From NCBI RefSeq assembly GCF_009769165.1, contig NZ_CP043476.1, positions 3,231,001 to 3,295,000 of the forward strand: 64,000 nt of DNA. The letters are read 5' to 3'. The stretch is from Xanthomonas hyacinthi (lineage in GTDB: Bacteria; Pseudomonadota; Gammaproteobacteria; Xanthomonadales; Xanthomonadaceae). A program made the translations under genes and the position numbers. Each line of letters begins with the position of its first letter. Position 1 is the stretch's first letter. The notes under the pieces were generated by a model. It ran no database searches, had not been told where the DNA came from, and saw only the letters and a list, made by a program, of their open reading frames with translations. Shown here piece by piece: positions 8,251 through 15,883 of this stretch.

Positions 8251-8738
8251 ACGCCGCCGACTGGAATGCGCTGTCCTCTGCCGCGTTCGTCGCCCGCCTG
8301 CACGCGCTGTTCGAGCATTCGCCGTGGGTGGTGGAACGCGCGGCGGCGCGGCGTCCGTTCGCCGATCTGCATGCGGGCCTGCTGCAGGTGCTGCATGCGG
8401 CCAGCGCCGACGAGCAGCTGGCGCTGATCCGCGCGCATCCGGAACTGGCCGGCAAGGCTGCGATCGACGGCAGCCTGACCGCGGCCTCGGCCGCCGAGCA
8501 GGCGCAGGCCGGGCTGGACCGGCTCACCGCCGAGGAGTTCGCGCGCTTCCATGCGCTCAATGCGGCCTACCGCGCGCGCTTCGATTTCCCGTTCGTGATC
8601 TGCGTGCGGCTGACCGACAAGGCCGGGATTCTCGCGGCGATGCAGGCGCGGCTGGCGAACGCGCGCGACGCCGAGATCGCCACCGCGCTCGACGAGATCG
8701 GCAAGATCGTGCGCTTGCGCCTGGAGGGTTTGCGGTGA
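8247..8738 (+). CDS. uraD: OHCU decarboxylase
   Basis: A 163-residue, all-helical 2-oxo-4-hydroxy-4-carboxy-5-ureidoimidazoline decarboxylase, the enzyme that gives stereospecific (S)-allantoin. The catalytic histidine is H64 in the family motif AHPELAGK, and the substrate-binding FDFPFVICV segment is near the C-terminus. The length is normal. The start overlaps hpxZ as ATGA and the end overlaps hpyO as GTGA. It acts after HpyO and UraH, both encoded just downstream. Confidence 0.93.
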   Translation: MNAADWNALSSAAFVARLHALFEHSPWVVERAAARRPFADLHAGLLQVLHAASADEQLALIRAHPELAGKAAIDGSLTAASAAEQAQAGLDRLTAEEFARFHALNAAYRARFDFPFVICVRLTDKAGILAAMQARLANARDAEIATALDEIGKIVRLRLEGLR

Positions 8739-10177
8739 GCGCCGCGGCCGGCGGCTTGCAGGCGCTGTCGGCGCAGGTCGCGCGCGAGCTGCAGTGGCTC
8801 GGCCATGGCGGCCCCGACTGGACCCGCCCGCAGCGGCACGGCGCCGAACATGTCTACGACGTGGTCGTCGTCGGCGGCGGGCAGAGCGGTCTGGGCGCGG
8901 CGTTCGGGCTGCTGCGCGAGCGCATCTCCAACCTGCTGGTGATCGACGAGAATCCGGCCGGCCAGGAAGGCCCGTGGGTCACCTACGCGCGCATGGTCAC
9001 CCTGCGCACGCCGAAGGAACTGAGCGCGCTGGACTTCGGCATGCCGTCGCTGACCTTCCGCGCTTACTGGGAAGCGCGCCACGGCGCGGCCGCCTGGGAC
9101 GCGCTGGGCAAGATCGCGCGCGCCGACTGGATGGACTACCTGCGCTGGTACCGCGAGGTGCTCGGCCTGCCGGTGCGCAACCAGGCGCGGCTGCTGCGCA
9201 TCGAACCGCTGCCGGCGCAGCGCCTGCAGCGGCTGCACCTGGCCGGCGGCGACAGCCTGCTCGCGCGCAAGGTGGTGCTGGCGACCGGGATCCAGGGCGG
9301 CGGGCAATGGCACGTGCCGCCGCTGGTGGCGCGGACGCTGCCGCGCTCGCGCTACGCGCACACCTCCGAGGCGATCGACTACGCGGCCCTGGCCGGGCGC
9401 CGCATCGGCATCCTCGGCGGCGGCGCCTCGGCCTTCGACAACGCCCAGCACGCGCTGGCCGCAGGCGTCGGCGAGGTGCACGTGTTCCTGCGCCGCGCCG
9501 AACTGCCGCGGGTCAATCCGATCCGGCACATGGAGCGCAGCGGCATCATCCCGCGCTTCGCCGCGCTGCCCGACGCCGACAAGTACGCGATGATGGCCAG
9601 CTTCTTCCGCCACAACCAGCCGCCGACCAACGACACCTTCGAGCGCGCCGCGGCCTGGCCCAATTTCCGCCTGCATCTGGGCAGTCCTTGGCAGCACGTG
9701 ACCGAAGACGCCGACGGCGTGGCGGTGACCACGCCGCACGCGTGCCTGCAGTTCGATTTCGTGGTGCTGTCCACCGGCCTGGTCACCGATCCGGCGCTGC
9801 GCCCGGAACTGGCCGCGGTGGCCGACGGCATCGTGCGCTGGTCTGACCGCTACCGGCCGCCGCAAGGGCAGGGCGTGCCGCTGCTCGACGCGCACCCCTA
9901 CCTGGGGCCGGGCTTCGAACTGCTGCCGCGCACGCCCGCGCATGCGCCGGCGCTGCATGGCCTGTTCGCATTCAACTATTCGGCGCTGCTGAGCCTGGGC
10001 CTGTCGGCAGCGGCGCTGTCCGGTCTCAAGCACGCGTTGCCGCGCCTGGTGAAGGCGGTCGCCGATCAGTTGTTCCTGGACGAGCGCGAGGCGATCGTCG
10101 GCGCCTACCTGGACTACGCCGAACCCGAATTCGTCGGCCAATGGCCGTTGCCGCAACCGGAGCAATGCGTCGGATGA
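8735..10177 (+). CDS. hpyO: FAD-dependent urate hydroxylase, HpyO type
   Basis: A 480-residue flavoprotein with an FAD-binding Rossmann motif VVVVGGGQSGLG at residues 43-54 and a second nucleotide-binding motif RIGILGGGASAFD in the middle, an arrangement like flavin monooxygenases. It does not look like the shorter salicylate-hydroxylase-type HpxO. HpyO, a non-homologous flavoprotein urate hydroxylase, was described from Xanthomonas. The cluster has xanthine dehydrogenase, UraH and UraD but no other urate-oxidising enzyme, so this gene should convert urate to 5-hydroxyisourate. GTG start overlaps uraD, and the stop overlaps uraH as ATGA. Confidence 0.85.
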   Translation: MSAAAGGLQALSAQVARELQWLGHGGPDWTRPQRHGAEHVYDVVVVGGGQSGLGAAFGLLRERISNLLVIDENPAGQEGPWVTYARMVTLRTPKELSALDFGMPSLTFRAYWEARHGAAAWDALGKIARADWMDYLRWYREVLGLPVRNQARLLRIEPLPAQRLQRLHLAGGDSLLARKVVLATGIQGGGQWHVPPLVARTLPRSRYAHTSEAIDYAALAGRRIGILGGGASAFDNAQHALAAGVGEVHVFLRRAELPRVNPIRHMERSGIIPRFAALPDADKYAMMASFFRHNQPPTNDTFERAAAWPNFRLHLGSPWQHVTEDADGVAVTTPHACLQFDFVVLSTGLVTDPALRPELAAVADGIVRWSDRYRPPQGQGVPLLDAHPYLGPGFELLPRTPAHAPALHGLFAFNYSALLSLGLSAAALSGLKHALPRLVKAVADQLFLDEREAIVGAYLDYAEPEFVGQWPLPQPEQCVG

Positions 10178-10506
10178 GCACGCTATCGACCCATGTGCTG
10201 GACCTGAGCCGCGGCGTGCCCGCCGCCGGCGTCGCGCTGCGCCTGTTCGCCGGGCAGACGCTGCTGCACGCCGGCGTCACCGATGCCGATGGGCGCTGCC
10301 CGGCGCTACGCGAATTGAGCCTGGCGGCGGGATGCTATCGGCTGGAATTCGTAGTGGCCGACTACTTCCGCGGCCAGGGCGTGGCCTTGCCCGAGCCGCC
10401 GTTCCTGGACGTGGTGCCGATCGCGTTCGGCCTGGCCGCTGCCGCGCATTACCACGTGCCGCTGCTGGTCTCGCCGTTCGGTTATTCCACCTATCGGGGC
10501 AGCTGA
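10174..10506 (+). CDS. uraH: 5-hydroxyisourate hydrolase (transthyretin-like)
   Basis: A 110-residue transthyretin-related protein. It has the N-terminal STHVLDLSRG box with the catalytic histidine, a central HIPLL-like strand (YHVPLLVSPFGYSTY) and the C-terminal YRGS tetrapeptide that marks 5-hydroxyisourate hydrolases. It hydrolyses the product of HpyO to OHCU. No signal peptide is present, so it is cytoplasmic. The ATG overlaps the hpyO stop; an in-frame ATG three codons earlier is possible. One base separates it from xdhA. Confidence 0.95.
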   Translation: MSTLSTHVLDLSRGVPAAGVALRLFAGQTLLHAGVTDADGRCPALRELSLAAGCYRLEFVVADYFRGQGVALPEPPFLDVVPIAFGLAAAAHYHVPLLVSPFGYSTYRGS

Positions 10507-10507
10507 G

Positions 10508-11977
10508 ATGGACGCGGTGCGGTTCCTGCTCGATGGGCAATTGCTGGAACTGGATGCGGGAGACCCGACCGCCAGCGTGCTCGATCTGCTGCGCTACCGG
10601 CTCGGCCGTACCGGCAGCAAGGAAGGTTGCGCCGAGGGCGATTGCGGCGCGTGCACGGTGCTGGTCGGCGAACTGGCCGGCGCCGATGGCGACGAGCGGG
10701 TGCGCTGGCGCGCGCTCAACGCCTGCATCCTGTTCGTGCCGATGCTCGACGGCAAGGCGTTGCTGACGGTGGAGAGCCTGGCCACCGGCGGTGCGCTGCA
10801 TCCGCTGCAGGACGAACTGGTGCAACGTCACGGCTCGCAATGCGGCTTCTGCACGCCGGGCTTCGTGATGTCGTTGTACGCGCGCAGTATCGGCGCGTTG
10901 GGCACCGAGCAGGCGGCGGTGGCCGACGTGATCGCCGGCAATCTGTGCCGTTGCACCGGCTATGGCCCGATCCTGGAGGCCGGTGCGGCGGTGCCGCTCG
11001 CGCCGCGCGACGATGCGGACACGCTGATCGGCTTGCGCGCGCTGCGCCGCCGCACCGCACTGACGCAGGCGCATGCCGATGCGGCCGCCGGCCGCGTGCG
11101 CCGCAGCGTCGCCCCGCGCAGCGCCGACGAACTAGCCGCATTGCTGCTGGAACGTCCCGACGCGCGCCTGGTCGCTGGCGCGACCGATGTCGGCCTGTGG
11201 GTCACCAAACAACAACGCGTGCTCGACGATGTGGTGTTCATCGGCGACATCCCCGAGTTGCGCGAATTGCACGACACGCCCGATGGCCTGAACATCGGCG
11301 CCTGCGTGCGCTACAGCGAAGCGCATGCCGCATTGGCCGCGTTGCACCCGGCGCTGGGCGAGCTGCTGCGGCGTATCGGCGGGACCCAGGTGCGCAATGC
11401 CGGCACCATCGGTGGCAACATCGCCAACGGCTCGCCGATCGGCGACATGCCGCCGGCGCTGATCGCGCTCGGTGCCATGCTGACCTTGCGCCATGGCGAT
11501 GCGCGACGCGCCTTGCCCCTTGAGGAGTTCTTCCTGGCCTACGGCCGCCAGGCGCGGCTGCCGGGCGAGTTCGTCGAAAGCGTCTACGTGCCGCGCCCGG
11601 CGGCCGCCACGCTGTACCGCGTGGACAAGCTCAGCAAGCGCTTCGACAGCGACATCTCCGCGGTCTGCGGTGCGTTCGCGCTGCACATCGATGATGGGGT
11701 GGTGATCCAGGCGCGGATCGCCTTCGGCGGCATGGCCGGCATTCCGCAGCGCGCGCGTGGCGCCGAACAGGTCTTGCTCGGGCAGCCATGGAGCGAGGCG
11801 ACGATCGAGGCCGCTGCGGCCACGCTGGCGCAGGACTTCAGTCCGCTCAGCGATGCGCGCGGCTCGGCGGCGTATCGCCTCGCTGTGGCCGCGAACCTGC
11901 TGCGGCGGCTGTGGATCGGGCACGCGCATCCGCACGAACCGCTGTCGGTGCTGGCGCTGGAGCTGGTCGATGGCTGA
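10508..11977 (+). CDS. xdhA: Xanthine dehydrogenase small subunit (2Fe-2S and FAD)
   Basis: A 489-residue subunit carrying both electron-transfer modules. The plant-type ferredoxin cluster uses C41, C46, C49 and C73, the second [2Fe-2S] cluster uses C112, C115, C147 and C149 (CGFCTPG and CRCTGY). The FAD domain follows from about residue 170, with GATDVGLWVTK and the TIGGNIANGSPIGD loop. The subunit passes electrons from the molybdenum subunit to NAD+. It starts one base after uraH and overlaps xdhB by eight bases. Confidence 0.95.
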   Translation: MDAVRFLLDGQLLELDAGDPTASVLDLLRYRLGRTGSKEGCAEGDCGACTVLVGELAGADGDERVRWRALNACILFVPMLDGKALLTVESLATGGALHPLQDELVQRHGSQCGFCTPGFVMSLYARSIGALGTEQAAVADVIAGNLCRCTGYGPILEAGAAVPLAPRDDADTLIGLRALRRRTALTQAHADAAAGRVRRSVAPRSADELAALLLERPDARLVAGATDVGLWVTKQQRVLDDVVFIGDIPELRELHDTPDGLNIGACVRYSEAHAALAALHPALGELLRRIGGTQVRNAGTIGGNIANGSPIGDMPPALIALGAMLTLRHGDARRALPLEEFFLAYGRQARLPGEFVESVYVPRPAAATLYRVDKLSKRFDSDISAVCGAFALHIDDGVVIQARIAFGGMAGIPQRARGAEQVLLGQPWSEATIEAAAATLAQDFSPLSDARGSAAYRLAVAANLLRRLWIGHAHPHEPLSVLALELVDG

Positions 11978-14297
11978 CGGCCCGGCCGCCGCCGCATCGC
12001 CGCCGCAGGTGCATCGCTCGCTGCGCCACGACAGCGCGCAGGCGCACGTCAGCGGCCAGGCGCGCTACATCGACGACCTGCCCGAGCCGCCCGGCCTGCT
12101 GCATCTGGCGTTCGGCCTGAGCGAACACGCGCATGCGCGGCTGCTGCGCGTGGACCTGGCGCCGGTACGCGCGGCGCCCGGCGTGGTGGCGGTGTTCGCC
12201 GCCGCCGACATTCCCGGCGAGAACAATGTCGCCCCGGTCGCGCACGACGATCCGCTGTTCGCCAGCGACGCAGTGCTCTATCACGGCCAGCCGCTGTTCG
12301 TGGTCGCCGCCGACAGCCATGCCGCGGCGCGGCGCGCGGCACGCCTGGCGCGGGTCGAGTACGCGCCGCTGCCGGCGCTGCTCAGCATCGCCCAGGCGCG
12401 CGCCGCCGGCGCGGTGCTGGAACCGGCGCAGCGCATGGCGCGCGGCGGCGACGTCGAGGCTGCACTGGCGGCGGCGCCGCGAAGCTGCAGTGGCGCGCTG
12501 GAGATCGGCGGGCAGGAGCATTTCTATCTGGAAGGGCAGGTCGCGGTGGCCCTGCCCGGCGAGCAGGGCCAGCTGCATGTGCTGTCCTCGACCCAGCACC
12601 CGAGCGAGGTGCAGCACCTGATCGCGGACCTGCTCGGGCTGGGCAGCGCCGACGTGACCGTGGAAGTGCGGCGCATGGGCGGTGCGTTCGGCGGCAAGGA
12701 GACCCAGGCGGCGGCGCCGGCGGCGGCCTGCGCGCTGGTCGCGGCGCTGACCGGGCGCCCGGCCAAGCTGCGCTACGACCGCGACGACGACATGCGCATC
12801 ACCGGCAAGCGCCACGACTTCCTGGTCGACTACCGCGCCGGCTTCGACGACGACGGCCGCATCCTGGCGCTGCGCCTGGAACTGGCCTCGCGCTGCGGCG
12901 CCACCACCGATCTGTCGCTGGCGATCAACGACCGTGCGATGTTCCATGCCGACAACTGCTACTGGCTGCCGGTGGTGGAGATCGTCTCGCACCGATTCCG
13001 CACGCACACCGTGTCCAACACCGCGTTCCGCGGCTTCGGCGGGCCGCAGGGCATGCTGGCGATCGAGCGGGTGCTGGACGCGGTCGCCGCCGCGCTGGGC
13101 CGCGATGCGCTGGCGGTGCGCCGCGCCAATCTGTACGCGGCGCCGGACCGCAACGTCACTCCGTACGGCATGACCGTGGAGGACAACGTCGCACCGGCGC
13201 TGATCGAGGAACTGGCCGCGCGCACCGATTACGTGGCGCGGCAGGCGGCGGTGGCCGCGTTCAACGCGCGCCACCGGGTGCTGAAGAAGGGCCTGGCGCT
13301 GACCCCGGTGAAGTTCGGCATCAGCTTCACCACCAGCCACCTCAACCAGGCCGGCGCGCTGGTACTGGTCTATGCCGACGGCTCGGTGCAGCTCAACCAC
13401 GGCGGCACCGAGATGGGCCAGGGGCTGATGATCAAGGTCGCGCAGATCGTTGCCGACGTGTTCGGCATCGAGACGGAGCGCGTGCGCATCACCGCCACGC
13501 GCACCGACAAGGTGCCCAATACCTCGGCCACCGCGGCGTCTTCGGGCACCGACCTCAACGGCATGGCCGCCTACAACGCGGCCAGCGCGATCCGCGCGCG
13601 CCTGGCCGCGCTGGCCGCCGAGCGCGGCGGCGTGGCGCCGGAGCAGGTGCGTTTCGCCGCCGGCAAGGTCAGCGCGGGCAGCCTGGCGCTGGACTTCGGC
13701 GCACTGTGCCGGCAGGCGCATATGGCGCGCATCTCGCTGGCCGCCAGCGGCTACTACGCCACGCCGAAGATCCATTACGACCGCGCCAGCCACCGCGGTC
13801 GCCCGTTCTACTACTTCGCCTACGGCGCGGCGCTGAGCGAAGTGGTGATCGACACGCTGACCGGCGAGCACAAGGTGCTGGCGGTGGACGTGCTGCACGA
13901 CGTCGGCCGTTCGCTGAATCCGGCGATCGACCTGGGCCAGATCGAGGGCGGCTTCATCCAGGGCATGGGCTGGCTGACCACCGAGGAGCTGGTCTACGAC
14001 GCGCACGGCCGGCTGCTCACGCATGCGCCATCGACCTACAAGATTCCCACCGCCAGCGACCGCCCGGCGCGCATGGACATCCGCCTGTGGGAAGCCGGCC
14101 GCAACAGCGAGGCGACCATCCATCGCTCCAAGGCGGTCGGCGAACCGCCGCTGATGCTGGCGATCTCGGTGTTCTGCGCGCTGACCCAGGCGGTGGCCGC
14201 GGCGGCGCCGGGCGCGGACGTGCCGGCGCTGGACGCGCCGGCCACGCCGGAGCGGATCCTGGCCGCGATCGCGGCACGGCGCGCCGATGCGCGCTGA
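11970..14297 (+). CDS. xdhB: Xanthine dehydrogenase molybdopterin-binding subunit
   Basis: A 775-residue large subunit that oxidises hypoxanthine and xanthine to urate. Molybdopterin-binding loops are present in order: GGAFGGKE, FRGFGGPQG and GTEMGQG, and the catalytic glutamate lies in KAVGEPPLML near the C-terminus. The length is normal for the split XdhA/XdhB enzymes. It overlaps xdhA at the start and xdhC by 11 bases at the end, so the three-subunit unit is translationally coupled. Confidence 0.96.
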   Translation: MADGPAAAASPPQVHRSLRHDSAQAHVSGQARYIDDLPEPPGLLHLAFGLSEHAHARLLRVDLAPVRAAPGVVAVFAAADIPGENNVAPVAHDDPLFASDAVLYHGQPLFVVAADSHAAARRAARLARVEYAPLPALLSIAQARAAGAVLEPAQRMARGGDVEAALAAAPRSCSGALEIGGQEHFYLEGQVAVALPGEQGQLHVLSSTQHPSEVQHLIADLLGLGSADVTVEVRRMGGAFGGKETQAAAPAAACALVAALTGRPAKLRYDRDDDMRITGKRHDFLVDYRAGFDDDGRILALRLELASRCGATTDLSLAINDRAMFHADNCYWLPVVEIVSHRFRTHTVSNTAFRGFGGPQGMLAIERVLDAVAAALGRDALAVRRANLYAAPDRNVTPYGMTVEDNVAPALIEELAARTDYVARQAAVAAFNARHRVLKKGLALTPVKFGISFTTSHLNQAGALVLVYADGSVQLNHGGTEMGQGLMIKVAQIVADVFGIETERVRITATRTDKVPNTSATAASSGTDLNGMAAYNAASAIRARLAALAAERGGVAPEQVRFAAGKVSAGSLALDFGALCRQAHMARISLAASGYYATPKIHYDRASHRGRPFYYFAYGAALSEVVIDTLTGEHKVLAVDVLHDVGRSLNPAIDLGQIEGGFIQGMGWLTTEELVYDAHGRLLTHAPSTYKIPTASDRPARMDIRLWEAGRNSEATIHRSKAVGEPPLMLAISVFCALTQAVAAAAPGADVPALDAPATPERILAAIAARRADAR

Positions 14298-15345
14298 CTG
14301 GAGCCTGCACGCCGAAGCGGCGCTGGCGCGCGGCGCGGCCGCGTTGATCACGGTGCTGGCCACCGCAGGCTCGACCCCGCGCGAGGCCGGTACGCGCATG
14401 CTGGTGAGTGCCGACGGCAGCATCGGCAGCATCGGCGGCGGCGTGCTCGAGTGGCGCGCCTGCGCGCTGGCGCGCGCGCTGCTGGCGCAGCCGCCGGGCA
14501 GCTGGCAGGTGCAGGACTACACCCTGGGCGCGGCTGCAGCGGCGCGCTGCAACGGCAGCTGTGGGCAATGCGCGGCGCACGCGCAGGCCGACGACCTGCT
14601 CGGCCAGTGCTGCGGCGGCCGCGTGCGCCTGCTGCTGGAACGGCTGGACCCGGCGCACAGCGACTGGCTGCGGCAGGCGACGCTGGGGCGCACCCTGCTG
14701 ACCCGGCTGCTGCCGGGCACTCTCGAACACCGCATCGGCGATGCGCCGGCGCAAGCGCTGTCGCTGCGTGCGCCGGCGCCGCTGGCCGGCGCATCGCTGG
14801 CGATGCCGATCGGCCCGCGGCGCACCCCGCTGTACCTGTTCGGCGCCGGCCACGTCGGCATCGCCATCGCGCGCGCGCTGCACGGCCTGCCGTTCGAACT
14901 GTGGTGGTCCGATCCGCGTGCCGACCTGGCCGCTACCGCCGGCGCGGAGCATCTGCACGACCCCGCATTGCTAGCGCGTGCCGGCGCGGCGCCGGCAGAG
15001 GCGATGCTGCTGATCCTGACCCACGACCACGCGCTGGACTATCGGCTCACCGCCGCCGCGCTGACCGGCCGCGCCGGCTTCGTCGGCCTGATCGGCTCGG
15101 CCTCCAAGCGCGCGCGGTTCCTGTCGCGGCTGCGCCACGACGGCCTGCACGATGCTGCGCAGGCGCGGCTGACCTGCCCGATCGGCTTGCCCGGCATCGA
15201 CGGCAAGGCACCGGCGGTGATCGCGGTCGCGGTGGTCGCGCAGCTGCTGCTGCACGCATCGGTGCTGCCCGCGCAGCGTGCCGGCGGCGCACAGCAGGCA
15301 GGCCGCGCGCCGCAGCCGGGCACGCCGCTGGCGGTCGCGCGATAG
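14287..15345 (+). CDS. xdhC: Xanthine dehydrogenase accessory protein XdhC
   Basis: A 352-residue XdhC/CoxI-family chaperone that binds the molybdenum cofactor, promotes its sulfuration and delivers it to XdhB. The N-terminal half has TVLATAGSTPREAGTRM and SIGGGVLEWRA, and a cysteine cluster (CNGSCGQCAAHA) typical of the family. The C-terminal half is a Rossmann domain starting YLFGAGHVGIAIA and ending with GLIGSASKRARF. It overlaps xdhB by 11 bases and is the last gene of the operon; the next gene faces it. Confidence 0.93.
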   Translation: MRADWSLHAEAALARGAAALITVLATAGSTPREAGTRMLVSADGSIGSIGGGVLEWRACALARALLAQPPGSWQVQDYTLGAAAAARCNGSCGQCAAHAQADDLLGQCCGGRVRLLLERLDPAHSDWLRQATLGRTLLTRLLPGTLEHRIGDAPAQALSLRAPAPLAGASLAMPIGPRRTPLYLFGAGHVGIAIARALHGLPFELWWSDPRADLAATAGAEHLHDPALLARAGAAPAEAMLLILTHDHALDYRLTAAALTGRAGFVGLIGSASKRARFLSRLRHDGLHDAAQARLTCPIGLPGIDGKAPAVIAVAVVAQLLLHASVLPAQRAGGAQQAGRAPQPGTPLAVAR

Positions 15346-15357
15346 CGTGCATCCCGA

Positions 15358-15374
15358 CGAAGCACTGCGCTTCG
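15358..15374. terminator. Hairpin between convergent xdhC and the EF-hand-like gene
   Basis: CGAAGC and GCTTCG arms around a five-base loop. There is no clear T tract on either side, so function as a terminator is only suggested by the convergent position. Confidence 0.3.
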
Positions 15375-15404
15375 CCTTGAGCTCCCACAAGCGACATCAT
15401 CTGC

Positions 15405-15423
15405 AATGGATGACACGCCCTAG
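15405..15423 (-). repeat. Terminal fragment of the CTAG-GGCGTGTCATC element
   Basis: Reading on the minus strand this is CTAGGGCGTGTCATCCATT, matching the ends of the MITE-like element at 61772-61959 and the partial copy at 48730-48782. The stop codon TAG of the gene at 15420-15833 lies within its terminal CTAG. Confidence 0.6.
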
Positions 15424-15833
15424 CGTGGCTGCTGCCGCCGCGTGTAGGCCTTGACGTCGTCGAGGGTGACGTGATCGTTGTGCAGGATGTCGATCTGCTC
15501 GAAGTGCTGGACGATGTAGCCCAGGCCGCCGCTGCGCGCCTGCTGCTTGGTGATCGCCGCGCCGTGCGCCAAGCTGCCATCTGCGTCCAAGGCGGCGTCC
15601 AGGCGTTGCTGCGCTTCGTCCTCCAGGGCGTCGCCGCTACTGGTCGTCTGCGGCGTGGTGTCGGCCGCGCCGGATTGTGCGGATGGCGCAAAGGGGCCGT
15701 CGATGCCGCCGTGCGGGGTCGTCGCCGGCGCGATCTCCGCGATGGCCTGGATGGGCAGGGTCTGCGCAGCGGCGGCACTGGTCAGTAGCACGAGCAGCGC
15801 TGGAAAATAGCGGGAATACACGCTGGAACGCAT
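15420..15833 (-). CDS. Small exported EF-hand-like protein
   Basis: A 137-residue protein. It has a signal peptide (basic start, hydrophobic core, cleavage near SAAAAQT), a low-complexity linker rich in Ala, Pro, Thr and Ser, and a C-terminal part that reads like a degenerate EF-hand pair. The second loop region is FEQIDILHNDHVTLDDVKAY. Key calcium ligands at loop positions 3 and 5 are not the usual acids, so binding may be weak or lost. ATG at 15833 is chosen over an upstream ATG because the signal peptide starts there. It lies 50 bp behind a secreted S10-type peptidase gene on the same strand, so the two are probably expressed together. Function unknown. Confidence 0.7.
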   Translation of the reverse strand: MRSSVYSRYFPALLVLLTSAAAAQTLPIQAIAEIAPATTPHGGIDGPFAPSAQSGAADTTPQTTSSGDALEDEAQQRLDAALDADGSLAHGAAITKQQARSGGLGYIVQHFEQIDILHNDHVTLDDVKAYTRRQQPR

Positions 15834-15883
15834 GATGATGGGGGTCCTTGGGTGAAGCAAGCGAGTCGCGGCTGCAACGGGAT

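Noticed and set aside
11847..14432. 861-residue minus-strand frame opposite xdhB
   Set aside because: Antisense of a certain gene; composition typical of GC-rich shadow frames.
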